Part shown: in pieces, positions 8,795 to 17,508 of the stretch
Position numbering within the stretch: the stretch's first letter is position 1
Layout of the letters: each line of letters starts with the position of its first letter
Source: Candidatus Heimdallarchaeum endolithica
GTDB lineage: Archaea > Asgardarchaeota > Heimdallarchaeia > Heimdallarchaeales > Heimdallarchaeaceae
Direction of reading: 5' to 3'
Assembly: GCA_021513715.1 (NCBI GenBank)
Contig: CP084167.1
Location: 970,117 to 1,034,116, forward strand
Length of the DNA stretch: 64,000 nucleotides
Notes under the pieces: model-generated
The model's database searches: none
What the model was told of the DNA's origin: nothing
The model's input: the letters and a program-made list of their open reading frames with translations, nothing else
Translations under genes and position numbers: made by a program

Positions 8795-9993
8795 TTCTTT
8801 CTACTGAAAAAACTTAATTTTTCTCTATTACATCCATATTCTAACTTTCCTTTTTTCCATAAAGCCCACAGATTTTCTAATTTAGCAGAAATTTCATCTA
8901 CTTTTTCAGTTACTTGAGAGAACTTCTGTTCTATTTTAAAACAAAGCTTGTCTATTTCTCCTTTTTCTCCCACTAAAAGAATATGAGAATTTGCAGAAGC
9001 ATAGTCATATACTTTGGTGTGCAACATATATTCTGTTTTTTTAGGAACAACGTCAATAACTATATGAGAACGGTCTATTGCATTAAATAACTCTTCTTTT
9101 GAAAGGTATCCCAGATCAGAGAAATAATCTAAACTAATATTTGCTCTCTTTAACATTCTTTTCAAAACTTTCCTTGAAGTATTTCCTGCATATTGAAATA
9201 CTAGTTCATCACTATCTATTCTGTTTTCTTTAATAAATTTCCCTAAGCCAAAAAAGAAATGTTGCATTGTCTTTTTCTGTAGCAAATAAAAGTTCCCAAA
9301 ATAAGAGATCACAAACTTGTTTTCACCTTTCTTAGAAAAAGTAGTTGGTATTGTATCCAAAGAAAATCCATTATAGACTATCTTAATGGAATCTAAGGGT
9401 ATATCAATTGATTTTGAGATTAGCTTTGCGCACTCCTCTCCAACAGTAACAATTAAATCAGCACTTTCTGCTATTTTCTTCTCTATTTTCTTTACTCTTC
9501 TTTTACCTAATGAAAAAGGAAATTTAATAAAAGGATTCCCACTCCAAGGATCGCGATAGTCAAGAACTAGTGGTACATTAAATTCTTTGGCTAATTTATA
9601 TCCTATAATTATAGAAGAATATGGGGGAGCTGTAGCTATTATTGCATCCAGTTTTATATCAGATAGCTTTTCTTGAGCTTCTCTTAAAGCGGATTTTATC
9701 CATTGAAAATAAATATCAGGAAAAAATAATAATTGGTCAAGTTTAAATAATTCTAACAAAACTAAAATTTTTGTTTTGTAACCTATTTCTCGAAGTTTAG
9801 GGCGCTTTGAGCATATTGGAGTAATAGAAGTTTTTGATGAAATGTCTTCATTATTAATGCAAACATTTCTATTACTTGTTAGTAAAAATACGTTCACATC
9901 ATTTTCAGCAAGGTATTTACAAAAACTAGAAGGTCTTATTCTTCCTACAGCTTTATCGGGAGGATAAAAGTAAGAAACAAATAGCACATTCAT
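8746..9993 (-). CDS. Glycosyltransferase family 4-like
   Basis: About 415 aa. The N-terminus MNVLFVSYFYPPDKAVGRIR is typical of WbuB-like GT4 enzymes (the FYPP motif), followed by DAIIATAPPYSSIIIGYKLA and PLVLDYRDPWSGNPF. The donor lobe has FVISYFGNFYLLQKK and HTKVYDYASANSHILLVG, the usual substitute for a classical E-x7-E. I chose ATG 9993 rather than the one at 10014 because a TATA-like element in TCATTTTATATCTT is centred 25 nt upstream and the protein then starts exactly at the Rossmann strand. It converges on and overlaps the previous gene. Sugar specificity unknown. Confidence 0.82.
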   Translation of the reverse strand: MNVLFVSYFYPPDKAVGRIRPSSFCKYLAENDVNVFLLTSNRNVCINNEDISSKTSITPICSKRPKLREIGYKTKILVLLELFKLDQLLFFPDIYFQWIKSALREAQEKLSDIKLDAIIATAPPYSSIIIGYKLAKEFNVPLVLDYRDPWSGNPFIKFPFSLGKRRVKKIEKKIAESADLIVTVGEECAKLISKSIDIPLDSIKIVYNGFSLDTIPTTFSKKGENKFVISYFGNFYLLQKKTMQHFFFGLGKFIKENRIDSDELVFQYAGNTSRKVLKRMLKRANISLDYFSDLGYLSKEELFNAIDRSHIVIDVVPKKTEYMLHTKVYDYASANSHILLVGEKGEIDKLCFKIEQKFSQVTEKVDEISAKLENLWALWKKGKLEYGCNREKLSFFSRKNQSRIFAELLFERFKK

Positions 9994-10097
9994 AATACAA
10001 CAAGAAATAATCATTTTATATCTTTTATCTTTACATTTTCTAAATAAACAGATGCTCTATATGATAAGTTTAAAAAGAGTGATATTCTTTTGAATTT

Positions 10098-11177
10098 ATG
10101 ATTCCAAGAACAACTGTAGACATTAGTGATGAAGAAAAAAATGCCATTAATAGAGTAATCGAAAGTGGTCAGTTTGTTAAGGGAAAAGAATGCGAAGAAT
10201 TTGAAAAAGAGTTCAGTTCATATCAAGGAGTAAAATATGGGGCGGGAGTGAATTCTGGAACGTCAGCTCTTCATTTATCGTTATTAGCTCTAGATTTAAA
10301 GCCGGGAGATGAAGTAATAACTGTCCCAAATACTTTTGCAGCTACTATCAATGCAATAATTATAGCAGGAGGAAAACCTGTTTTTATAGATATAGATCCA
10401 GAAACTTTTACAATTAATGTGGAAAAAATAGCAGAAAAAATAACAGAAAAAACAAAAGTAATTTTACCCGTACATCTTTATGGGTTAATGGCAGATATGA
10501 AACATATTAAAGATATTGCTGAAGACAATAATTTGTTGATTCTAGAAGATGCTTGTCAAGCTCATGGAGCAGAGATAGATGGAAAAAAAGCTGGACAATT
10601 TGGAGATTTAGCAGCATTCTCATTCTTTCCTACAAAAAATATAACTGTTGCTGGCGATGGAGGAATGGTTATTTCTAATAATGAAGAGCTTATCCAAAAA
10701 ATAAAAGCATTAAGAGATCATGGTAGAATAAATAAAAAACATGTTATGGCAGGACTAAATAATAGAATGAGTGAAATATTAGCAGCTATAGGAAGAGAAC
10801 ATCTAAAAAAAATAGACAAATTCACACAACACAGGAGAAAAATAGCTGAATTGTATAAGAATAAATTAGAAGACATTGAACAGATAACTTTGCCCATAGA
10901 ACCGAGAAATTATAAACATGTTTATCATTTATACACAATAAGAGGAAATGATAGAGACGATTTGAAATCTTATCTATACTCCAATAATATTGGTTCAAGT
11001 ATAATGTACGCAGAACAGCTAAATAAGCTGGATTATGTTATTCAAGTTGCAGGAATACAAAACACTCCAATAAATGAGCAAATAAACAAAGAGATCTTAT
11101 CTATACCAATCTCTGGAACACTTGATATAGATCTAGTAGAACAGACAATAGATACAATACTTAAGAGATACAACTAA
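10098..11177 (+). CDS. DegT/DnrJ/EryC1/StrS aminotransferase, WbpE/WlbC-like
   Basis: PLP aminotransferase of 359 aa, expected to aminate C3 of a UDP-3-keto-GlcNAc(A). Motifs: GAGVNSGTSALHLSLLAL (about 50), VPNTFAATINAI, LLILEDACQAHGAE (about 153) and the PLP lysine in FFPTKNITVAGDGGM (about 178). A TATA-like GTTTAAAAAG lies 26 nt upstream of the ATG. The next two genes, an acyltransferase with left-handed beta-helix and a Gfo/Idh/MocA dehydrogenase, are the partners of WbpE in diacetamido-uronic acid synthesis (as in Pseudomonas WbpB/D/E and the Methanococcus N-glycan pathway). That context is the basis for the assignment. Confidence 0.85.
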   Translation: MIPRTTVDISDEEKNAINRVIESGQFVKGKECEEFEKEFSSYQGVKYGAGVNSGTSALHLSLLALDLKPGDEVITVPNTFAATINAIIIAGGKPVFIDIDPETFTINVEKIAEKITEKTKVILPVHLYGLMADMKHIKDIAEDNNLLILEDACQAHGAEIDGKKAGQFGDLAAFSFFPTKNITVAGDGGMVISNNEELIQKIKALRDHGRINKKHVMAGLNNRMSEILAAIGREHLKKIDKFTQHRRKIAELYKNKLEDIEQITLPIEPRNYKHVYHLYTIRGNDRDDLKSYLYSNNIGSSIMYAEQLNKLDYVIQVAGIQNTPINEQINKEILSIPISGTLDIDLVEQTIDTILKRYN

Positions 11178-11261
11178 ATAAATATCACATTGAAAAATCT
11201 GAAAGTTCAACAACATGTTTAAAAAACAGACATTTTTTTTTGTTTTAGATTATATCAGAGA

Positions 11262-11897
11262 GTGTTAAACTTGTGGACAAAAGCTAGCGATTTTGTAAAG
11301 ATAGGAGAAAATGTAGTTATAGGAGCATATTCTGTGCTTGGTGTAAAACCTAGGAGTGAACAGATTACAGATCTAATAATTGGGGATAACAGCATTATTC
11401 GTTCTCATTCAGTTTTATATACAAATACTAAAATCGGAGAAAAATTTCAAACAGGACACGGGGTTTTAATTAGAGAAAACAACATAATTGGGAAAAATGT
11501 TAGTTTTGGTTCTCATAGCATTATTGAGAGAGATGCTTTTATAGGAAATAATGTAAGAATTCATTCAAATGTTTTTATTCCAGAATATACTCACATTGAA
11601 GATAACGCGTGGATAGGACCCAATGTTGTTATAACTAATGCTTATCATCCATTGTGTAAAAAAGCTAAAGAATGTATGAAAGGACCAACAATCAAGAAAC
11701 ATGCGATTATAGGCGCAAATACAACTATTTTACCATATGTAGTTATCGGAGAAAAAGCTTTTGTTGCAGCGGGTTCTGTTGTAACAAGAGATGTACCTAA
11801 CGGAAAAGTTGTAGCTGGAAATCCTGCAAAAATTATTAATAATACAAAAAATTTAGAATGTAAAACGGGAATCTTAGGAAAAAATCCATACAGGTGA
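11262..11897 (+). CDS. Left-handed beta-helix N-acetyltransferase, WbpD/WlbB-like
   Basis: A 211-aa hexapeptide-repeat acyltransferase, expected to acetylate the 3-amino group made by the preceding aminotransferase using acetyl-CoA. Repeats such as IGENVVIGAYSVLG, IGDNSIIRSHSVLY, IGNNVRIHSNVFIP and IGANTTILPYVVIG run through most of the protein, and NAYHPLCKKAKEC plus AAGSVVTRDVPNGKVVAGNPAK are typical of this subfamily. The start is GTG at 11262. A GTTTAAAAAAC element about 40 nt upstream suggests a short leader. It stops with TGA 4 nt before the next ATG, whose GGTGA-type ribosome site lies over the stop codon, so the two are coupled. Confidence 0.85.
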   Translation: MLNLWTKASDFVKIGENVVIGAYSVLGVKPRSEQITDLIIGDNSIIRSHSVLYTNTKIGEKFQTGHGVLIRENNIIGKNVSFGSHSIIERDAFIGNNVRIHSNVFIPEYTHIEDNAWIGPNVVITNAYHPLCKKAKECMKGPTIKKHAIIGANTTILPYVVIGEKAFVAAGSVVTRDVPNGKVVAGNPAKIINNTKNLECKTGILGKNPYR

Positions 11898-11901
11898 ATT
11901 T

Positions 11902-12897
11902 ATGTCAAAAATAGCTCTAGTTGGTTTTGGTTATTGGGGAAAAAATCATTTTAAAACTTTAAAAAAACTAAAAGATGAAGGAATAATAGAAAAAATAACT
12001 GTTTGTGATTTAAACAAAAATGCATTAAGAAATTTAGAAAAAGAAGATGAAATAGAGATATGCTATGATTGGAAAAAACTCCTTACGAGTGATATTGACC
12101 TAGTTTCGATAGTATCTCCAACCCCATTACACTACGAAATGGCTAAAGAATTTATGCTGAGAGGTAAAGATGTATTAGTTGAAAAACCTCTAGCAATGAA
12201 CGCTAATGAATGTGATGAACTTATAGAAATCTCAGAAAAAGCAGGTTCAGGGTTGATGGTTGGACATATTTTTAGATTCCACCCAGGAGTAGTAGAGTTA
12301 AGAAACATGATAAGAAAAGGAGATTTTGGTAATATATTAAATATTTTTATTAGAAGACAGACTCTACGAGTACCCAGAAAAGATATGGGAGTATTGCTTG
12401 CACTAGGAATCCATGAAGTAGATATAGCTTGCTTCCTCCTAAATGAAGAATTACCAGAAACAATATATGCAGATATAAATAGTTATTTTGGAAATGCAGA
12501 AGAAATGGCTCTAATAATCCAAAAGTTCAAGAATACAACAGCTTATTTTTACGAAAGCTGGATAGACCCATCTAAAGGTAAATTCAGAGAATTAACTTTA
12601 ATTGGAACAAATGGAACTGCAAGCCTGAATTTTTCAGAACCTGATAGAATTACAATTCATCAGTCTTATCTAGAAAGAAAACAAGAAGAAAATTTCAGTG
12701 TTGTAAACGGCGGAGACTTTATAGTTAGGCTCGAATATTCCGAACCATTATATAATGAGTTAAAACATTTTATTGAAGAAAGTAATAACAAAAAAAATTA
12801 TCATTCAAATGGTTATGTGGGCAAAAGAGCTGTAGAGTTAATTGAGAAAGCTTTACTTTCAAACAAACAACAAACTTTCATTGAAGTAAAGAATTAA
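11902..12897 (+). CDS. Gfo/Idh/MocA dehydrogenase, WbpB/WlbA-like UDP-GlcNAc(A) 3-dehydrogenase
   Basis: NAD(P)-dependent oxidoreductase of 331 aa that would oxidise C3 of UDP-GlcNAc or UDP-GlcNAcA. The Rossmann fold starts IALVGFGYWGKNHFKTL (3-19); the catalytic-lysine motif is VLVEKPLAMNANEC (about 92-105); MVGHIFRFHPG and ALGIHEVDIACFLL supply the conserved His/Asp of the substrate site. With the two preceding genes it makes a complete three-step route to a 2,3-diacetamido sugar. Gene order here is E-D-B. Family assignment is firm; whether the substrate is the uronic acid or UDP-GlcNAc itself cannot be read. Confidence 0.85.
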   Translation: MSKIALVGFGYWGKNHFKTLKKLKDEGIIEKITVCDLNKNALRNLEKEDEIEICYDWKKLLTSDIDLVSIVSPTPLHYEMAKEFMLRGKDVLVEKPLAMNANECDELIEISEKAGSGLMVGHIFRFHPGVVELRNMIRKGDFGNILNIFIRRQTLRVPRKDMGVLLALGIHEVDIACFLLNEELPETIYADINSYFGNAEEMALIIQKFKNTTAYFYESWIDPSKGKFRELTLIGTNGTASLNFSEPDRITIHQSYLERKQEENFSVVNGGDFIVRLEYSEPLYNELKHFIEESNNKKNYHSNGYVGKRAVELIEKALLSNKQQTFIEVKN

Positions 12898-13191
12898 TTT
12901 CATTAAGAAACTTTTAATTTTCAATGGGAATATTAATTGTGCTATAGAAAGATACTTTTTTGGTTCCATTAATACAGTTAACAAAAAAAAGAAAAAATCA
13001 ATTGAAAAAAAATTAGAGTTTATGGAAATAGTTTTTAAGAAATACTAAAACTAACAAGAGAAAATAACGAAATAAGAAAAAAAGTACACGAAGAAAAGAA
13101 GTGAAAAAGTTATAGATTTAGTTTAGTTAATCTGCAATCCTTTTACAGATATTTGATTATCCTATTCTATTAAAACAATAAGTAAAATTTA
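12898..13191. other. Intergenic stretch with a short broken reading frame
   Basis: Very A-rich. On the plus strand a broken frame reads AIERYFFGSINTV followed by a Lys/Glu-rich helix and a stop near 13047. It may be the last trace of a transposase-like gene, but the match is too weak to name. Nothing else is seen. Confidence 0.25.
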
Positions 13192-14145
13192 CTAAAAATT
13201 AGTCTGTATTGGAGAAGAATCAGTAGAATAAATTTTATCAAGTTCAAAGAGAGAAAGAATATCAGCTATTTTCTCTTTTTCCACTTTAGTAAGATCTCTT
13301 TTCCATTTGTCAATTAGACTATCACCAGTTAAAAGAGCACTGTCTTTTCTAACTTCAGGAGAGGGTTTTTTCATAATTTTACAAATAGACTTATCATAAT
13401 CTCTCCCAATGAAAGAAAATAATTTTTCCAATTCTTCTTCTGGATAAAGCACTAAATGCTCATAAAAAATCAAGTGAAAATCATTGTCTGATAATTGTTT
13501 AAGGGGAACATAATTTTCAATACACCAAAGAAAAAGGCTTTTTTCGAATTGCGTATCAGCTTTCTCAATGTCTCTCTTAAACTCATTTAGATAGTCATCC
13601 ATTAGTAGTGGTTGAGAAAGAAAAGTAGACAAATCAGTCACCCAGTTTTGTTTAATACGAGAAACAATTACTGCTCCAGGATGACGCATTAAAAAAATAA
13701 GTTTGATTTCAGGAAAATGAACCTTAATTCATTTTAGCATAAGATTTGTGCGAATATCCTTAACCAGTCTTTTTGTGCAAAAAAACTTCTTGTTAAAACG
13801 ATCAATCCAACTATTACGTATTGCTCCAGAAAGAATTTTCTCTGCGGGAAGCAAAAAAGAACTTTCATTATTATCTGGTCTAAGATACTGTCTGTAGTAA
13901 AAATGAATACAAAGAGGAACTTTTTTAGAATGAAAAGGTTCGAAAAGATAACGATATTCGTTTCTATAATTAATAATATTAGACAACCAAGTTGTTCCAC
14001 TACGACCTGTTCCAGCTAAAAAAATAGTGTTGCGATAATCAGTGTCTAAGTTAATGTAAACTTTACTAAAAAGACGCATTTTAATAGAATCAACTAAAGT
14101 ACCCTCTTTTCTTTTGCGATTAATTTTTTGTATAAACTCACTCAT
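13192..14145 (-). pseudogene. Sulfotransferase interrupted by a single in-frame TGA
   Basis: Two open segments, 14145-13729 and 13728-13192, lie in the same frame and together form one sulfotransferase of about 317 residues. The N-terminal part has the PAPS loop LAGTGRSGTTWLSNI (about 43); the C-terminal part has the 3'-phosphate motif IFLMRHPGAVIVSRI. Between them the frame reads NLMLK-TGA-IKVHFPEIKL, exactly where relatives usually carry Trp, so a TGG-to-TGA nonsense change is the simplest explanation. TGA is an ordinary stop elsewhere here (for example 11895-11897 and 40393-40395), so recoding is unlikely. No second lesion is visible, so inactivation is recent or the frame is still under some selection. 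Confidence 0.85.
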
Positions 14146-14349
14146 ATAATCACTTTAAGAAGATTTGAACAATTGACTTTTTTACAAAACTCAAAGAAAC
14201 AAAGTTCATAGCCGAATTTCAAGAGTATCTGCAAAGAAACACTATCATTAGTTATCTTAACTATAAAGATGAAAGTAACTTCATAAAAAATAACAGTTAT
14301 TTCTTTTTAATTCTTACCATATGAATTAAACAATTAATAGTTAAGTAAA

Positions 14350-14360
14350 CTTTTTATTTT
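14350..14360 (+). promoter_or_regulatory. TATA-box-like promoter of methyltransferase gene at 14379
   Basis: CTTTTTATTTT is centred 24 nt upstream of the GTG start. The paralogous gene at 38542 has the matching CTTTATATTTT at the same distance, which supports both elements and both GTG starts. Confidence 0.6.
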
Positions 14361-14378
14361 CTATCCTAATTTTAAATT

Positions 14379-16211
14379 GTGAGATATAAAGATCCTTTTC
14401 TTATTCCAATAACGCAAATTAGTAAAACAAAGAAATTAAGGAAGGAAGAAAAGATACAATTAATAGAAAATATCTTTCAAAAAATAATACAACTAACTGG
14501 AGAAAATGAAGAAATAATAAAAAAAATAGAAGAAATAAGGAAAATAATAGCGAAGAGCGGAATAGAAATTAATATAGAAAAAGAATATCTCAAGAATTTA
14601 AAAAATTTAAAAAATTTAAAAAATTTAAACAGAAAATTCAACTTTAGTTTAGACGAAAAAAAATCAAATATTTTTATTACCCCCTATCATCTTTCATTAA
14701 TAACAAGCATTTGCTTAATAGACCCAGAAAGCAATGGAGAGTTTAACACACCATTCTATATAGCTGAATATATGGCAAAAAGAGCAATAAAATACTATTT
14801 AACAAAAAACAAATCAGAAGAAAAAACAGAAAAAAACAAACTATTAAGATTTAAGTTTGCAGATATAGCTAGTGGAACAGGAAACTTAATAATCGCTCTC
14901 TTATATGAAATAGAAGAGAGAATAGAAAAAGAAGAAGAGTTAGAAAATGAAGAATTAATAGAGTTTATCAGTAACAACATTTATTGTTACGATAATAACC
15001 AGCTAGCATTAAAAATAAATGAGCTTAGACTACTCTTATTAATCAAATATTCTCTGGAAGAAGCAGGATTAAGAAAAATAAATTTTAAAACAATAAAAAC
15101 AAATACTTTGGATAAAGAAAAAATAAAGAAAAACAATTATTTTGATATTATTTTAATAAATCCACCCTTCAAAACTTATGGATTAAGAAATGGACAAAAA
15201 TATAGCCAAGAATTAAAAAACTATTTAAGAAGAGAATATAAGACAGCAGAGTATAAACTCCCACTTTATCCACTATTCATGGAAAGAGCGATAGAACTAC
15301 TAAAAAAAAGAGGAGTGCTCGGAGTAGTCAGCCCAGATAGTTTTTTGTTAGGTAAATATTACTCAAAAATAAGAAAATATATACTCAATAACACTACAAT
15401 TAAAGAAATAACATTATTAGACTATGAACCCTTTGAAAAAGTAACACTAGGAAGAACAGCACTAACTTTCTATATGAAAAAAAATGAAAAAGAAAAAATA
15501 TATAGTCAAATAATCACAAAAAGAATAGGCAATTATCAATCTTTTACAAACAAAAATGAGATTAAAAGATATTTAAACGACGAAAAAAAATTCCTAAATA
15601 ATGATCGAAATAGATTTTTTCTGTTCTTTAATGAGAAAGAAGAAAAAATGGTAGAAAAATGGATAGAAAAAGCAGATTGTAAATTGGAAGATTTAGTAAC
15701 AATACATACAGGAATAAGAAGCAAAATAGGACAAAAAAAGATCATTAGCTTAAAAAAACATGATGAAAATTGGAAAAAAGGAATAATATCAGGAAAACAG
15801 ATAAAACCTTATTACCTAGAGTATAAAGGACATTGGATAAAAGTTGATCCATCAGTATTATGGGCTGGAGGGTATAAAAAAGAAATAATAGAAAAACCGA
15901 AAATATTTATTAGACAGACAGGAGATAAGATAATAGCTTGCGTAGATCAAGAAGGATATTACCACTTAAATAATATTCACTCTCTAGCCCCAAGAGATGA
16001 AACAATTGATCTTTACTCTTTATCTGTTATATTAAATTCTAAAGAATTTAACCAAATATACCAAATATTAAGTATGGAAAAAGGAAGAAATTTTGCTCAG
16101 ATAGATATAGATTTCTTATTAAGGATGCCAATAATTAATTTCTCAAATGAGAAAAAGAGAAAGCTACAAAAATTTTACTACCTTCAAAATGATAAGAAAA
16201 AAATGGAATAA
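14379..16211 (+). CDS. N6-adenine DNA methyltransferase, TaqI-like, copy 1
   Basis: A 610-aa gamma-type adenine methyltransferase. An N-terminal helical region (1-100) precedes the pocket motif GEFNTPFYIAEYM, SAM motif I FADIASGTGNLIIAL (about 159), catalytic motif IV ILINPPFKTYGLRNG (about 258), then a TaqI-like specificity domain with TIHTGIRSKIGQKKI and KIFIRQTGDKIIACV. No nuclease domain or restriction gene adjoins it, so it is an orphan or self-protecting enzyme. The start is GTG, supported by the TATA position. Its coding strand is extremely A-rich compared with its paralogue at 38542, and it contains a 9-nt tandem repeat. It could be a Type IIG-type protein lacking the nuclease module. 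Confidence 0.88.
   Translation: MRYKDPFLIPITQISKTKKLRKEEKIQLIENIFQKIIQLTGENEEIIKKIEEIRKIIAKSGIEINIEKEYLKNLKNLKNLKNLNRKFNFSLDEKKSNIFITPYHLSLITSICLIDPESNGEFNTPFYIAEYMAKRAIKYYLTKNKSEEKTEKNKLLRFKFADIASGTGNLIIALLYEIEERIEKEEELENEELIEFISNNIYCYDNNQLALKINELRLLLLIKYSLEEAGLRKINFKTIKTNTLDKEKIKKNNYFDIILINPPFKTYGLRNGQKYSQELKNYLRREYKTAEYKLPLYPLFMERAIELLKKRGVLGVVSPDSFLLGKYYSKIRKYILNNTTIKEITLLDYEPFEKVTLGRTALTFYMKKNEKEKIYSQIITKRIGNYQSFTNKNEIKRYLNDEKKFLNNDRNRFFLFFNEKEEKMVEKWIEKADCKLEDLVTIHTGIRSKIGQKKIISLKKHDENWKKGIISGKQIKPYYLEYKGHWIKVDPSVLWAGGYKKEIIEKPKIFIRQTGDKIIACVDQEGYYHLNNIHSLAPRDETIDLYSLSVILNSKEFNQIYQILSMEKGRNFAQIDIDFLLRMPIINFSNEKKRKLQKFYYLQNDKKKME
14594..14630 (+). repeat. In-frame 9-nt tandem repeat (TTTAAAAAA) coding for Leu-Lys-Asn
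   Basis: Four consecutive LKN tripeptides (residues about 72-83 of the methyltransferase) are encoded by a near-perfect 9-nt repeat. Copy-number changes would keep the frame and only alter the length of a linker between the N-terminal helices and the catalytic domain. The paralogue lacks the repeat. Confidence 0.85.
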
Positions 16212-16559
16212 CGTTAAAACGAATAGCGTAAAATTTGTATTTAAAAAACAATTTTTTGCTTAAAATCATTAATATTGTTTATATTAAAAAACTGAAAGAA
16301 GGATTAAAAGCAAGATGAGAATTCAACCAAGAAAAACGGTAAATGTTAAATCTAAATTATTTTGAATTTATTAAATTTTTACTTTTTCTAATAGCATAAA
16401 TTTAAAATAATAGAAATATATGTATGATACTAACAAACTCTACTTGGTTTTATAATGTTACACCAACAACGAATTTAAAGATCCTATTTAACTTTTTAAA
16501 AATCACAAAAATAAAAAACATAGAAAAAAATAAATACAAAACAAATAACGAGTCCTATT
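16212..16559. other. A+T-rich intergenic region, no gene recognised
   Basis: 348 bp between the methyltransferase and the SDR gene. Only short frames are present, for example a 16-codon ATG frame near 16315. No repeat, RNA gene or recognisable remnant was seen. Confidence 0.5.
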
Positions 16560-17507
16560 ATGAATAAACTACTAATCACAGGTGGATTAGGTTTCATTGG
16601 AACTAATTTAATACAGAATCTTTTAAAGGAAAATGAGTTTAATATAGTAAGCGTAGATAATAACTTTATTAATGTGAAACCAACAATATTTCAAAAAAGA
16701 ATAACAACGTATTTTTGTGATATTACAGACAGAAAAAAGTTAGAATATATCTTTAAAAAAGAAAGACCAGATATAGTAGTGCATCTTGCTGCTATACATT
16801 ATATACCTTATTGCATTTCAAGGCCATCAGAAACGATAATGAATAATGTTATTGGAACAGAGTCTGTACTTAATGCAGCCAAAAAAAATAATGTCTTAAA
16901 AGTGATTTTTGCTTCCTCTGCCGCAGTTTATAAACCTTCAGATTACAAACACAAAGAAAATGATGAATTAAAACCTTTAGAAATCTATGGAGAATCAAAG
17001 TTATTCGGAGAATATATATTACAAAGATATTCAAAAGAAACAGATATAAAATCAATAGCTTTAAGATTATTTAATGTCTATGGAGATTATGAGACTAACC
17101 CACATCTGATCCCTGATCTTGTTAAACAAATAAAAGATGGTAAGACAAAAATTACTCTAGGGAATCTTGAACCAAAAAGAGATTACATTCATGTAAATGA
17201 CGTTGTTCATGCGATTCAGATGTTAATAAACTTTGAAACAAAAGATGAATTTCAAGTCTATAATGTAGGAACAGGTATAGGGACATCAGTTGAAAAAATT
17301 GCAGAATATTTGGAAGAAAATTGTAAGAATAAACTAATTTTTAACTCTATTTCTAAAAAAAAGAGAAAGAATGATCGTATGAATTTAGTAGCAGATATAT
17401 CTAAAATCAAAGAAGAACTTGGTTGGTATCCAAAAATTAATGTTAAGGAAGGAATTGCAAAACTGTTAGAAAGTGATAACTACTTTCAACAAAAGAATAG
17501 TGATTAA
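16560..17507 (+). CDS. NAD-dependent nucleotide-sugar epimerase/dehydratase (SDR, GalE-like)
   Basis: An extended SDR of 315 aa. The dinucleotide-binding motif is TGGLGFIGTNL (7-17); catalytic residues are Ser in FASSAAVYKPSD (about 117-128) and Tyr/Lys in EIYGESKLFGEY (about 141-152), the Y-x3-K pair. RLFNVYGDYET and KRDYIHVNDVVHAI are the usual sugar-binding segments. It could be a UDP-hexose 4-epimerase or a 4,6-dehydratase; the motifs do not decide. Only 1 nt separates its stop from the start of the next glycosyltransferase, so the two form an operon. Confidence 0.85.
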   Translation: MNKLLITGGLGFIGTNLIQNLLKENEFNIVSVDNNFINVKPTIFQKRITTYFCDITDRKKLEYIFKKERPDIVVHLAAIHYIPYCISRPSETIMNNVIGTESVLNAAKKNNVLKVIFASSAAVYKPSDYKHKENDELKPLEIYGESKLFGEYILQRYSKETDIKSIALRLFNVYGDYETNPHLIPDLVKQIKDGKTKITLGNLEPKRDYIHVNDVVHAIQMLINFETKDEFQVYNVGTGIGTSVEKIAEYLEENCKNKLIFNSISKKKRKNDRMNLVADISKIKEELGWYPKINVKEGIAKLLESDNYFQQKNSD

Positions 17508-17508
17508 A

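Noticed and set aside
13729-13731. Genome-wide TGA reassignment or selenocysteine
   Set aside because: TGA terminates several well-bounded genes here (11895, 40393, 62378), and no Sec-type context or Cys-replacing position was seen.
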